A DNA stretch of 64,000 bases from Acidobacteriota bacterium (GTDB lineage: Bacteria; Acidobacteriota; Terriglobia; Terriglobales; Acidobacteriaceae): contig JAJXWA010000004.1 of assembly GCA_021781795.1 (NCBI GenBank), forward strand, positions 58,335-122,334. The letters run 5' to 3'. This document shows, piece after piece, positions 9,686-20,125 of this stretch. Numbering within the stretch: the first letter of the stretch is position 1; every line of letters begins with the position of its first letter. A program made the translations under genes and the position numbers. The notes under the pieces are model-generated. The model was given only the letters and a program-made list of their open reading frames with translations. It was not told the DNA's origin and did no database searches.

Positions 9686-10597
9686 ATGGCTCAGTCCAAT
9701 GAGCTCATCGAGAGAGGTTTCTCACGGCGCAGATTCCTGGCGCGGATGGGCTACGGCACGGGGGCGGCGGCAGCGCTCACCATTGCGTCCGGCTGTAGCA
9801 GCAGCATGACCGGATCTACCTCGACATCTCCTAACCCGCCCACGCCTGCCGGAGTGACCGATCCGGATATCCTCAACTTCGCTCTGAATCTTGAGTATCT
9901 GGAGGCGGAGTTCTATCTCCGCGCGGCGACCGGCACGGGCCTCTCTGACGCTGACGCCGGCCCCGGTGCAGGCGCAGTAACCGGAGGGACGCAGGTTCTC
10001 TTCAAGACACCAGCGTTGCAACAGTATGCGCTGGAGATCGCGAATGACGAGCTGGCGCATGTGCGCTTTCTCCGCTCGGCGCTTGGCTCGGCGGCCGTAA
10101 GCCGGCCTGAGATCGACCTGAGCAACAGCTTCAATGCAGCAGCCATGGCAGCGGGCATCGGCTCAACCTTCGATCCCTTTGCGGATGAGAACAGCTTCAT
10201 CGTGGGAGCCTTTACGTTTGAGGATGTCGGAGTCACGGCCTACCACGGAGCCGCCGGCCTGCTCAGCAATAAAACCTATCTCGGCGCAGCAGCGGGCATC
10301 ATGGCAACGGAAGCCTACCATGCGGCAGAGATTCGCACGCTTCTCGCGGAGATCGGCGGCAACTACCTCACTTATGCAAACCAGATCTCCGCGCTGCGCG
10401 CGGCCGCGGGTGGAGGAAATGAGGTCCAGGTCTCCGCCGGCACGATTGTCGCGGCGGACAGCAACTCGATCGCCTTTGACCGGACGACGGATCAGGTCCT
10501 GCACATCGTCTATCTGAATTCGACGTCAGGTCGGATTGGCGGAGGCGGCTTCTTCCCGAATGGCCTCAACGGCACCATCAAATCCACAGCTTCCTAA
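9686..10597 (+). CDS. Tat-exported ferritin-like domain protein, probable lipoprotein
   Basis: A 303-residue protein of the ferritin-like / desiccation-related class. A twin-arginine signal (SRRRFLARMG, residues 13-22) leads into a lipobox-like IASGC with Cys37. The four-helix core starts at NLEYLEAEFY and has ExxH pairs typical of di-iron ligands (DELAH, TEAYH) plus FEDVGVTAYHG. The ATG follows a strong GGAGG ribosome-binding site. It is followed 12 bp later by a close paralogue, and both end in the same FFPNGLNG motif. A likely role is iron or oxidant handling at the periplasmic face, which is inferred. Confidence 0.85.
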   Translation: MAQSNELIERGFSRRRFLARMGYGTGAAAALTIASGCSSSMTGSTSTSPNPPTPAGVTDPDILNFALNLEYLEAEFYLRAATGTGLSDADAGPGAGAVTGGTQVLFKTPALQQYALEIANDELAHVRFLRSALGSAAVSRPEIDLSNSFNAAAMAAGIGSTFDPFADENSFIVGAFTFEDVGVTAYHGAAGLLSNKTYLGAAAGIMATEAYHAAEIRTLLAEIGGNYLTYANQISALRAAAGGGNEVQVSAGTIVAADSNSIAFDRTTDQVLHIVYLNSTSGRIGGGGFFPNGLNGTIKSTAS

Positions 10598-10609
10598 GGA
10601 GATACGCAC

Positions 10610-11503
10610 ATGGAACTCGCATCGATGCAATCACGCCCCGCAGCGGGAAGCACAGCCCTGGGTCGACGTACCGCGATCATGATGGGTGGCGCGGCCCTGG
10701 CCGGACTTGCCCTGACCCGCACCGTCATAGCGCAGTCTGCCGTCACCGACACAGACATCCTGAACTTTGCGCTGAATCTCGAATATCTTGAAGCGCAGTT
10801 CTACACCCTGGCCACCACTGGCCAAACCATTGAGCAGATCGGCATCGGCACCAGCGGTCCGAACGGACAAGCAGGCGGAACGGTCACTGTGAAGAGCAAT
10901 CCCATGGTTCCTTTCACAACTCCCTTGCTTCAGCAATTTGCCGTCGAGACAGCGACAGATGAGCAGAATCACGTCAAGTTTCTCCGCAGCGCTCTTGGGG
11001 CCAGTGCCGTCGCCATGCCCAATCTTGACTTGATGAACAGCTTCAATGCGCTGGCTCAGGCCGCGGGTCTCGGCAGCACGTTTGATCCGTTTGCCAGCGA
11101 AACAAACTTCCTGCTCGGCGCTTTCATCTTTGAGGACGTCGGCGTCGCGGCGTACCACGGCGCAGCAGGCCTGATCTCCAACTCGACTTATCTCGATAAG
11201 GCCGCGGGGATCATGGCGGTGGAGGCCTACCATGCGGGCAGCATCCGGCTGCGTGTGTTTGCCGCGGGCACGGCCGCCCAGCAGGCATCCCAGAAGATTG
11301 CCGCCGCACGCGCCATGCTCGATGGCACGGGAAACGATGACATCGGCGTAGGCCTTTCCGGCAACGTAGCCACAATCGTCGATGCGGACCAGAACGCGAT
11401 TGCCTTCAGTCGCAGCACAGCGCAGGTGCTCAGCATTGTCTACGGCGGCGGCATGACCGGCGGAGCATTCTTCCCCAATGGACTCAACGGCAATATCCGA
11501 TAG
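10610..11503 (+). CDS. Second Tat-exported ferritin-like domain protein
   Basis: A 297-residue paralogue of the preceding gene, with the same core motifs: NLEYLEAQFY, DEQNHVKFL, FEDVGVAAYHGAAGL, VEAYHAGSIR and a C-terminal FFPNGLNG. It also carries an N-terminal GRRTAIMMGG Tat-like signal, but it lacks the lipobox Cys and so is probably soluble in the periplasm. Its AAGGAG ribosome-binding site (10596-10601) overlaps the upstream stop codon, so the pair is one transcription unit. The pairing of a membrane-anchored and a soluble form suggests a hetero-oligomer, which is an inference. Confidence 0.85.
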   Translation: MELASMQSRPAAGSTALGRRTAIMMGGAALAGLALTRTVIAQSAVTDTDILNFALNLEYLEAQFYTLATTGQTIEQIGIGTSGPNGQAGGTVTVKSNPMVPFTTPLLQQFAVETATDEQNHVKFLRSALGASAVAMPNLDLMNSFNALAQAAGLGSTFDPFASETNFLLGAFIFEDVGVAAYHGAAGLISNSTYLDKAAGIMAVEAYHAGSIRLRVFAAGTAAQQASQKIAAARAMLDGTGNDDIGVGLSGNVATIVDADQNAIAFSRSTAQVLSIVYGGGMTGGAFFPNGLNGNIR

Positions 11504-11627
11504 CAACATTGGGAAATGGCGGGCCCGTGCCAACTCGTGGCCCGCCGCATATAGAACGCAAAGAATCTTCGTAAGGAACGTGAAAGCATCGGTAGAATGG
11601 CATTGGCAGCTATCCCGCCGCGCTTTG

Positions 11628-12239
11628 ATGACTGAGAAGTTCTCCAATCCGGCGGGCTCAAGCCATCATTCTGTCCATCGCAGCGGGATGCCTTCCGCTG
11701 ACGATTCCGAACAACCTCCCACGGATGGCATACTGATGGAGCGAATCGCCGCGAAAGATCAGCAGGCGATGGCTCAGCTCTTCGATCGCCACTCGCGTCT
11801 GGTCTATTCGATTGCGCTCCGCGTGTTGCAGGATTCAGGGCAGTCTGAAGACGTGATGCAGGAGATATTCTTCCAACTCTGGAAAGCTCCCGGCTCCTTT
11901 GTTGCAGGACGGAGCTCCCTTCCCGCATGGCTGGCTGTCGTGGCACGGAATCGGGCCGTCGATGTCTTGCGACGCAGGAAGCCTTCCGACCCCGTTGAAG
12001 GCGTTGTGCTCGCGTCGGCGGTCAACGTTGCATCCGAGGTGGAGTGCAACGCGATGATGGAGAAGGTGCGCGTTGTGATTCAGGGACTTCCAGACGTGCA
12101 GCAACGCTCACTCGAAATGGCATTCTTTGAGGGACTCACACATTCCGAGATTGCCGAACGGACCGGAGATCCGCTCGGTACCGTCAAGACACGCATCCGA
12201 TCTGCATTGGCGAGCTTACGAAAGGCGATTCAGGCATGA
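11628..12239 (+). CDS. RNA polymerase ECF-type sigma-70 factor
   Basis: A 203-residue alternative sigma factor. Region 2 (AQLFDRHSRLVYSIAL, then SEDVMQEIFFQLW) binds core polymerase and the -10, and region 4 (LPDVQQRSLEMAFFEGLTHSEIAERTGDPLGTVKTR, about 148-185) recognises the -35. There are no extra sigma regions 1 or 3. ATG 11628 is a best guess; an in-frame ATG at 11736 would also retain region 2. It overlaps the anti-sigma gene by 4 bp (ATGA). The arrangement resembles SigK/RskA-type pairs, and the adjacent ferritin-like genes and beta-propeller gene are likely targets. Confidence 0.93.
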   Translation: MTEKFSNPAGSSHHSVHRSGMPSADDSEQPPTDGILMERIAAKDQQAMAQLFDRHSRLVYSIALRVLQDSGQSEDVMQEIFFQLWKAPGSFVAGRSSLPAWLAVVARNRAVDVLRRRKPSDPVEGVVLASAVNVASEVECNAMMEKVRVVIQGLPDVQQRSLEMAFFEGLTHSEIAERTGDPLGTVKTRIRSALASLRKAIQA

Positions 12240-13060
12240 CCGCGCACGCACACATCCCGCCGGAGGATCTGGCTCTTTACGCCATGCAGTCCCTCTCCGC
12301 TGAGGAGTCTGTGGGCGTGCGCGCCCACTTGATGGAGTGCAGTGCATGCCGTGATGAGCTCGCTGCTGTGTCTGGCGACCTCGCGCTTGTCGCGATGAAT
12401 GTGGAGGAGGCGGCATTGCCTGCGGGCGCCCAGCAGCGATTCATGGACCGCATTGCTGCATCCGAAGCGAGTGAGACAGCGTCCGCGGCGCAAGGCCGGC
12501 GCGTCGCTCCGATTGCGCGCGAGCGCGCAGTGTCGCCTTCCCGTGGATGGTTCCCATGGGCGATCGCTGCTGCCCTTCTGGTCGTTTCGATTGTGCTCGG
12601 CACAAAGATCCGTACGCTCAATCAACAACTGCGGCAGGAAACGGCGCTGGCGGCACGGCAGGCAGCAGCAAGTTCGCACGCACAAGAGGTATTGGACGTG
12701 CTCACTGCGCCAGGCGCGCAGCATGTCCTTCTGATCGCGAGCACAGCCCGACCCGCGCCCACGGGCCGCGCAGTATATCTGGCAGAACGTGGTGGACTCA
12801 TCTTCCAGGCCAACAATCTCGACCCGCTGCCTACAGGCAAGACCTACGAGTTATGGGTCATTCCCGCCACTGGGAAGGCGCCCATCCCTGCCGGCCTGTT
12901 CCGGCCAGATGCAACAGGCAGCGCCAGCGTCGTCCTGCCAGTCTTGCCCAGGGGAGTGCCGGCCAAGGCCTTTGGTGTGACGATCGAAAAGGCCGAGGGA
13001 TCCACTACACCGACTGCGCCGATTATTCTGGCTGGGGCGGCTGTTTCGGCCGGAGGCTAA
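12236..13060 (+). CDS. Membrane anti-sigma factor, RskA-type
   Basis: A 274-residue partner of the ECF sigma factor. Residues 1-60 form a zinc-finger-like anti-sigma domain with His31, Cys35 and Cys38 (RAHLMECSACRDEL). A transmembrane helix covers about 106-122 (WFPWAIAAALLVV). A periplasmic beta-rich domain (about 155-270; GKTYELWVIPATGKAPIPAG) matches the RskA C-terminal type. In known systems the membrane protein holds the sigma factor and releases it after proteolysis. It starts within the sigma stop (ATGA), showing coupled translation. Confidence 0.92.
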   Translation: MTAHAHIPPEDLALYAMQSLSAEESVGVRAHLMECSACRDELAAVSGDLALVAMNVEEAALPAGAQQRFMDRIAASEASETASAAQGRRVAPIARERAVSPSRGWFPWAIAAALLVVSIVLGTKIRTLNQQLRQETALAARQAAASSHAQEVLDVLTAPGAQHVLLIASTARPAPTGRAVYLAERGGLIFQANNLDPLPTGKTYELWVIPATGKAPIPAGLFRPDATGSASVVLPVLPRGVPAKAFGVTIEKAEGSTTPTAPIILAGAAVSAGG

Positions 13061-13167
13061 GATTCCATTGAATCTGGCGCTTGTTTTTACGCCTCTGCAT
13101 TTGCGTGCGAATCCCGACCGACGAGAATCACTCCGGCACACTCTTGTTCTTCGAGGAAAAATCAGCC

Positions 13168-14199
13168 ATGCCGCAGCCACCATCCTTCCCACGCAGCATT
13201 GTTGCAGGCATTCTCGTTCTTGCCGCGACGTGCATCTGTGATTGTCTGTTCGCCCAATCAGATGCCGCGTCCGCAAATCCTGCATTGCATGAGGTTGCGG
13301 ACGTACCCATGCCAGGACCCGCGGTGCGCTTCGACTATCAGAGTTTTGATGCTCAGCACGGCAGGCTCTACATCGCGCACATGAACGCAAACCAGCTCGT
13401 CGTCTTCGACGTGCGGTCACGAAGGGTTATTGCGAATCTGGATGGCTTCGCAAGGGTGCATGGGGTCATCGCCGTTCCGCAGATCGACCGTGTCTTTGCG
13501 TCAGCAACAGGCAGTCATCAGGTGAACATTGTCTCCATGTCCACGCTGAAGCCAATTGCAACCGCAGGCCCCATCGATTATCCCGATGGGCTGGCCTACG
13601 CGCCATCGACGCAGCGCGTCTTTGTCTCTGACGAGCACGGCGGCGTCGATGCGGTTCTCGATGCAACCACGAACAAGCTGATTGCGAGGATTCCGCTGGG
13701 CGGCGGGGCGGGCAATACGGTGTACGATTCCGGCGCAGATCGCATCCTCGTTGCCGTTCATGGACTGAATCAACTCATTGCGATTGACCCGGCAACCATG
13801 AAGATTTCAGCGAGGTATGCATTGCCCGGCGTGGATGACCCGCATGGCATTGCTCTCGATCTTGCCAACGGGCTGGCCTTCGTGGCAGGCGAAGGCAACC
13901 ACACGCTGGCCGTCTTTGATCTGAAGTCGCAGAAGCTGCTCGCCGTTCATCCAGTCGGCGACGATCCGGATGTGCTCGCCTTCGATCCTGGCCTGATGCG
14001 GCTGTACGTGTCGGCTGAATCGGGAACCGTGACAGTCTTTCAGGAAGCCGGTCGAAAGCTGGATCCAATTGCGCAATTCAACATGCCCCACGCGCATACG
14101 GTGGCCGTCGATCCCGCGACACACCTCGTCTACTTTCCGCTGGAGAACGCAGGCGGCAAGCCTGTGCTTCGCATCATGGAGCCGATTCTGTCGCGCTGA
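13168..14199 (+). CDS. Exported YncE-like beta-propeller protein
   Basis: A 343-residue protein with a Sec signal peptide (hydrophobic core around residues 11-25, ending near FAQS). It then has repeated blades of the YVTN/YncE type: HGRLYIAHMNANQLVVFDV, RVFVSDEHGGVDAV, ANGLAFVAGEGNHTLAVFDL, MRLYVSAESGTVTVF. These form a ring-shaped propeller used for protein or ligand binding rather than a recognisable catalytic site. ATG 13168 has a GAGGAAAA upstream. It lies 107 bp after the anti-sigma gene and may be part of its regulon. Confidence 0.85.
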   Translation: MPQPPSFPRSIVAGILVLAATCICDCLFAQSDAASANPALHEVADVPMPGPAVRFDYQSFDAQHGRLYIAHMNANQLVVFDVRSRRVIANLDGFARVHGVIAVPQIDRVFASATGSHQVNIVSMSTLKPIATAGPIDYPDGLAYAPSTQRVFVSDEHGGVDAVLDATTNKLIARIPLGGGAGNTVYDSGADRILVAVHGLNQLIAIDPATMKISARYALPGVDDPHGIALDLANGLAFVAGEGNHTLAVFDLKSQKLLAVHPVGDDPDVLAFDPGLMRLYVSAESGTVTVFQEAGRKLDPIAQFNMPHAHTVAVDPATHLVYFPLENAGGKPVLRIMEPILSR

Positions 14200-14261
14200 C
14201 CCGGACGGCGATTGGCCCGCCTCTCGGAGCGCACGGAGATGCGCCCCGATGCGAGTTGCGG

Positions 14262-15707
14262 CTATTCGACGCGATTCTGCGCGATGGCATTCCTGTACCA
14301 GGACGCGCTCAGTTTCGGCGTCCGCTTGAGCGTTTTGTAGTCCACGTAGTGAATGCCGAAGCGCTTGCTGTAGCCATCAGCCCACTCGAAGTTATCCATC
14401 AGGCTCCACAGGAAATAGCCCTTCACCGGATAGCCTTCATCGACCGCGCGATGCAGGTGCGTCAGATGATTGCGCAGATACATCACGCGATCCACATCTT
14501 CGATATGACCGGCGGCATTCATGACGTCGTCTGAGGATGTCCCATTCTCCGTGATGAAGATACCTTTCGGCTTCCACAAATCGCACACGTTGCGCACGCC
14601 CCAGTAGATGCACTCCGGCGCAATCTGAATCCACGGCGACGCCATGTGCGGATACGAAGCGGGCATGGGCTCGATCACAAAACCCATCGGGCTTTCATCT
14701 GCGCGCACAAAGGATGGCGTGTAGATATTGAGGCCCACAAAATCAAGCGGGCTACCAATGGCTTTCATGTCTCCGGGCTCCACCTGCGGAGCATCTGCAC
14801 CTTCGTGTTGCAGGTACTCATCGATGTATTTGCCTTCCATCAGCGCGGTGAGGAACGGTGCATTCATCAGGCGCGTTGCCTTTTGCGCGGCCTTGATATC
14901 AGCGTCTGTCTCCGTCACCGGCACATAGACATTCGCATTTTCCGCGAGGCCGACCTGCGTCCCCGCGGAGGTGTTGGCGCGGATGGCCTGTACGCCCAGC
15001 CCGTGCGCCAGGATGCCGTGGTGCCGCACCTGGTTCGCCTCCTTCGCCGGCAGCTTGAGGCCAGGCGCAAACTGCCCCCAGCGGTAGCCGAGATCGGTGA
15101 AGCAGATGAACTCGTTGGTCGTCATGAAGTGATGCACGCGATCGCCCAGATGCTTCGCCATGAATGCGGCATAGTCGGCGAACGCATGGGCGGTGTCGCG
15201 ATTCTGCCAGCCGCCCGGCAGAGCCGCGGGCAGGTCCCAGTGGAACATCGTGATGTACGGCGTAATGTTGTTGGCGAGCAGCTCGTCCACCACCCGGTTG
15301 TAGTAGTCGAGTCCTTTGGGATTGAGAGGAGCCTTGCCGGTTGGGAAGACGCGTGACCACGAGATCGACATGCGATACGTCTGCACGCCCAGCGCCTTGA
15401 GCAGTTGCACATCCTCTTTGTAGAGGTGGTAGGAGTCATCCGCCACATCGCCTGTGTCGCCATTGTGCGTTTTGCCCGGTGTATGGCTGAAGACATCCCA
15501 CACGGACGGCCCGCGGCCATCGTCCTGCGCGCCCCCCTCAATCTGATACGCGGCCGTCGCGCATCCCCACAAGAATCCTGCCGGGAACTGCAACGCTGCG
15601 GGCTTTGGCTGCGCAAAGGCAAACTCCGGCAGTACTGCGCCTATTGAAGCGGCGGCTGCCGCAGCGGCTACACTTGTCCCAAATTGGCGGCGCGTGATCT
15701 TCTTCAT
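14262..15707 (-). CDS. Tat-exported GH1 family beta-glucosidase
   Basis: A retaining glycoside hydrolase of family 1, probably a beta-glucosidase or related beta-glycosidase. After a twin-arginine signal (TRRQFG at 5-10, Ala-rich core) the mature enzyme begins near residue 35. Catalytic acid/base Glu199 lies in MTTNEF and nucleophile Glu387 in FITENG, with [15 protein letters not shown] near the mature N-terminus. ATG 15707 has an AGGAGAG site; the frame opens 24 codons further upstream without support. Tat export means it folds in the cytoplasm and acts in the periplasm, presumably on oligosaccharides. It is convergent with the propeller gene. Confidence 0.93.
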   Translation of the reverse strand: MKKITRRQFGTSVAAAAAAASIGAVLPEFAFAQPKPAALQFPAGFLWGCATAAYQIEGGAQDDGRGPSVWDVFSHTPGKTHNGDTGDVADDSYHLYKEDVQLLKALGVQTYRMSISWSRVFPTGKAPLNPKGLDYYNRVVDELLANNITPYITMFHWDLPAALPGGWQNRDTAHAFADYAAFMAKHLGDRVHHFMTTNEFICFTDLGYRWGQFAPGLKLPAKEANQVRHHGILAHGLGVQAIRANTSAGTQVGLAENANVYVPVTETDADIKAAQKATRLMNAPFLTALMEGKYIDEYLQHEGADAPQVEPGDMKAIGSPLDFVGLNIYTPSFVRADESPMGFVIEPMPASYPHMASPWIQIAPECIYWGVRNVCDLWKPKGIFITENGTSSDDVMNAAGHIEDVDRVMYLRNHLTHLHRAVDEGYPVKGYFLWSLMDNFEWADGYSKRFGIHYVDYKTLKRTPKLSASWYRNAIAQNRVE

Positions 15708-15823
15708 GCTCGTCTCTCTCCTGACCGAAAGCTGCAATCCGTTGAACAAAATCGTTTCAGCACGATTGCCTTCCAGCAAACAAGCGGAATTCTACCAAAC
15801 GTCAGCCGCAACAAGTCCACAAG

Positions 15824-15854
15824 AAAAAAGGCCGCGAGGGAAGTCCTCGCGGCC
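15824..15854 (-). terminator. Intrinsic terminator of rpoD
   Basis: A perfect 10-bp inverted repeat, GGCCGCGAGG at 15830-15839 and CCTCGCGGCC at 15845-15854, with a 5-nt loop. On the minus strand the hairpin is followed by TTTTTTC. It starts 25 bp beyond the rpoD stop. Confidence 0.9.
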
Positions 15855-15878
15855 CGATGAGTTTCTTGCAGACTCGAA

Positions 15879-17564
<1,686 letters not shown>

Positions 17565-17843
17565 AGTGCTCCTGCTCTCCCGCGCCAGAAAAATCTGCAC
17601 CGCTGCGCGCACCGATGCCAGGTCTGCTCGACGGGCTTTGCCGTGCAAGCACGCAGACCTGCGGCCTCCGCAACCAGAGGCGGTTAAAAAATATCGCTCG
17701 GAACAGGATGTTCGCGCTTCAGGTTTCGCCTGGTAGCCCGCGAGCCGCAGCTCATGTGTGGGGCAAAGTGGCGCGCATCCTCACAGAGATCAATAGATTA
17801 CCACAGTCCGACAGCTCTTTGCCAAGGCATTTTCTGCCCTTCC

Positions 17844-17917
17844 ATGCACCCGCAGCTCTTTTCCCGCTCTATGCACCCGGACTGTCCCGAGTGGATTCCA
17901 GCTCTTCCACCCGCTCT
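17844..17917. repeat. Interleaved direct repeats in the dnaG-rpoD gap
   Basis: ATGCACCC occurs at 17844-17851 and 17871-17878. CAGCTCTTTTCCCGCTCT at 17853-17870 recurs imperfectly as CAGCTCTTCCACCCGCTCT at 17899-17917, just before an 8-T run. The 420-bp gap (17565-17984) otherwise has no convincing ORF, RNA gene or terminator. It presumably contains the rpoD promoter. Confidence 0.6.
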
Positions 17918-17984
17918 GCTCTTTTTTTTAGACGCAAAGATCGTGGATTCGACGCAGAGAATTGGCGGCCACAGACCCATTGAT

Positions 17985-19754
17985 CTATGCAACGCTCAGC
18001 CCGCGCAAGGCCCGGTCCAACTCCAGCTTGCGCTGGGTCAGGAGCGCGAGCTCCCCAAAGTCTCCGCGCCGCTCGGCCTCTGCGATTTCGGCGCGCAGCG
18101 AGCGCACCTGGCTCTCCATCCGCCTCTGCTGCACGCTCACTATTGAACCCAGCACCGTGGTAGCCGAGGGAGGGTCGGTCTCACTCAGGAGCGCCTCGGC
18201 CAGCAGCGCCCGCTGTGCCGCGTCCTGAACCGCGTCCATGGGATCCATGGCGCCCCGGCCAGCCAGAGCCTGCAGCGAAGGAAACGCGGTAAGTCCTTCA
18301 AACCATTGAGGCTGCTGAGTCAGGGCTTCGGTCGCGGCTCGCCTTGCCTCTTCAAACTCCGGATCGGTAATGGCCAGCGCGCGCAGCAGAACCCGCTCGA
18401 CCTCTGTCAGGGCGGCAGGGCGCACTTCAATCCGGTCTCGCCGCCGGAGCGCCGCCTGCCGCAGTTCCTCCCGCAGGACGGCCGAGTCAATGCCCAGCTT
18501 CTGTGCCGCGTCGGCAGCGAACTGGTCGCGGGACAGCTTCTCCGGCATGCGCCGGATGTGGGGCAGAAGGTAGTTCATGGCCTTGACCTTCTGCTCCGCG
18601 CTCGCCCCTGGAAACATCTGCCGTGCCCGCTCAATCAGGTAGTCTGCCTGCCGGCGCGCCCCGCGAATCGCGCTGACATAGGCCTCCACACCGCGCTCTC
18701 GCACATACCGGTCCGGGTCAAGTCCGCCTTCCAGAGTCACCAGCTTCAGGTTGAAACCCTCCTCCGTGAGCAAGGCGATGGACTTCTCGGCTGCGTTTGC
18801 TCCGGCGGCGTCGGGGTCGAAGTTCACGACCACATTCGAAGTGTGCCGCTTGAGGATTGCTACCTGCTGCTCGGTGAATGCGGTACCGCTGGTCGCAATC
18901 ACGTTTTGAATCCCGCGCAGAAAGACGGAGATGCAATCCATCTGGCCCTCGACGAGCAGGGCAAACTCAGCTTGCCGGATCGCTGTCTTCGCCTTGTCGA
19001 GATTGAAGAGCACCTGGCCCTTTGTATAGAGCGGCGTCTCCGGCGAGTTGATGTACTTTGCACCGGCCTTGTCGCCGGTCTCCAGCGTGCGCGCGGTGAA
19101 GGCAATCACCCGGCCACTTTCATTGCGGATGGGGAAGATCACGCGCTTTCTGAAACGGTCATAGATCGGCCCCTGCGTGCCGTCGCCCTGCTCCTTGGCG
19201 CTGAAGAGCCCGCTCGCCCGCAAGGTGGCCTCATCGGCCATCCCGCTCAGTCGATCCCGCAACGCCTTGAAGCTGTCCGGCGCGTAGCCGATGCGATACT
19301 CTCGAATCCCTTTGGGGTCCAGTCCGCGCCCGGCCAGGTATTCCCGTGCCAGAGCACCCTCTGGTCCCTGCAACTGCTCTTCAAACCAGGCCGCGGCTGT
19401 CTCGTGCAGCTCCAGCAGCTTCACGCGCAGACGCGCCCCGGCGGCCTCCTCAGGCGAGGAAAACTCGCGCTTCGGCAGCGGAATGCCGCACTTCTGCGCG
19501 ACAATCCGCACCGCCTCAGGAAAGGTAACGTTCTCCATCTTGCCGACAAAGCTGAACACATCCCCGGAGACACCGCACCCGAAGCAGTGGTAGAACTGCC
19601 GGACTGCATGGACGCTGAAGGAGGGCGACTTTTCCTTATGGAAAGGGCAAAGGCCCGTAAAGTTTGTCGCTCCCGCCTTGCGCAGCCGGATGTAGCCCTC
19701 GATCACCTTGACGATGTCGGCCTGCTGCTTGACGGATTGGGCAAAGTCGCTCAT
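17985..19754 (-). CDS. dnaG: DNA primase
   Basis: It makes RNA primers for replication. The N-terminal CHC2 zinc-binding domain has Cys36, His39, Cys57 and Cys60 (GLCPFHKEKSPSF, then YHCFGCG). The TOPRIM catalytic core follows, with the acidic EGQMDCISV and NFDPDAAG motifs. The C-terminal helical part, which binds DnaB helicase, is poorly conserved as expected. At 589 residues it has normal length. It is upstream of rpoD on the same strand and divergent from the ATPase operon. Confidence 0.96.
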   Translation of the reverse strand: MSDFAQSVKQQADIVKVIEGYIRLRKAGATNFTGLCPFHKEKSPSFSVHAVRQFYHCFGCGVSGDVFSFVGKMENVTFPEAVRIVAQKCGIPLPKREFSSPEEAAGARLRVKLLELHETAAAWFEEQLQGPEGALAREYLAGRGLDPKGIREYRIGYAPDSFKALRDRLSGMADEATLRASGLFSAKEQGDGTQGPIYDRFRKRVIFPIRNESGRVIAFTARTLETGDKAGAKYINSPETPLYTKGQVLFNLDKAKTAIRQAEFALLVEGQMDCISVFLRGIQNVIATSGTAFTEQQVAILKRHTSNVVVNFDPDAAGANAAEKSIALLTEEGFNLKLVTLEGGLDPDRYVRERGVEAYVSAIRGARRQADYLIERARQMFPGASAEQKVKAMNYLLPHIRRMPEKLSRDQFAADAAQKLGIDSAVLREELRQAALRRRDRIEVRPAALTEVERVLLRALAITDPEFEEARRAATEALTQQPQWFEGLTAFPSLQALAGRGAMDPMDAVQDAAQRALLAEALLSETDPPSATTVLGSIVSVQQRRMESQVRSLRAEIAEAERRGDFGELALLTQRKLELDRALRGLSVA

Positions 19755-19854
19755 GGATCGGCGGGCATCGGCGGGACCGATGCTTTCAGCATACGTCGGA
19801 CCAGGCGATGCATAGCCGCAGCCAGCTCTGGAAAAATGGGCTAAAAATTAAGAG

Positions 19855-19924
19855 GCGGGCAGCATGCCTGAGGAGTGGAGAGACTTCCTCAAGCCTGCCG
19901 CCCGCTGGACCCTGAACCGGGTCT
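19855..19924. ncRNA. Hairpin-rich element between dnaG and the atp operon (candidate structured RNA)
   Basis: A long imperfect hairpin pairs 19855-19860 with 19900-19905, 19862-19864 with 19896-19898, and TGAGGA (19869-19874) with TCCTCA (19886-19891). A second hairpin, GGACCC (19907-19912) with GGGTCT (19919-19924), follows. On the minus strand the large stem is followed by CTCTTAATTTTT, and a TTGATT/TAAACT promoter-like pair lies upstream, so a roughly 95-nt minus-strand RNA is possible. Orientation and identity are not settled. Confidence 0.4.
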
Positions 19925-19984
19925 AGGTGGTATCTTTAGTTTAGGCCCATTGGAGCGGAAATCAAGAGCTTTTTAAAGCGATCT

Positions 19985-20022
19985 TTCCCAACCGTGACCG
20001 CAGTCACAGAGGACAGTGGGAA
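19985..20022. repeat. Nested inverted repeats upstream of the atp promoter
   Basis: TTCCCA (19985-19990) pairs with TGGGAA (20017-20022), and GTGAC (19994-19998) pairs with GTCAC (20003-20007) inside it. The block ends 14 bp before the -35 box of the atp operon, so it could be an operator or a fold in a divergent transcript. Confidence 0.4.
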
Positions 20023-20036
20023 CGGTTTGAATCGCG

Positions 20037-20065
20037 TTGACTTGCGTGTTTCCGCCTGATACAAA
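20037..20065 (+). promoter_or_regulatory. Probable promoter of the ATP synthase operon
   Basis: TTGACT (5 of 6) at 20037-20042 and TACAAA (4 of 6) at 20060-20065 are separated by exactly 17 bp. The first atp gene starts 60 bp further downstream. Confidence 0.6.
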
Positions 20066-20125
20066 AAAGTGTTCCACCTCCACAGGAAGTCGATCAACCA
20101 TACCGCCTGAAGACCCGGTAACCGA

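Noticed and set aside
18306..19844. Long plus-strand ORF (512 codons) opposite dnaG
   Set aside because: dnaG is fully supported by its zinc and TOPRIM motifs; the antisense frame shows no domain, and its start has no ribosome-binding site.
19855..19905. Minus-strand hairpin as RNase P RNA because of a GAGGAAGTC-like stretch
   Set aside because: RNase P RNA needs about 350 nt with several conserved blocks; only this short resemblance is present.
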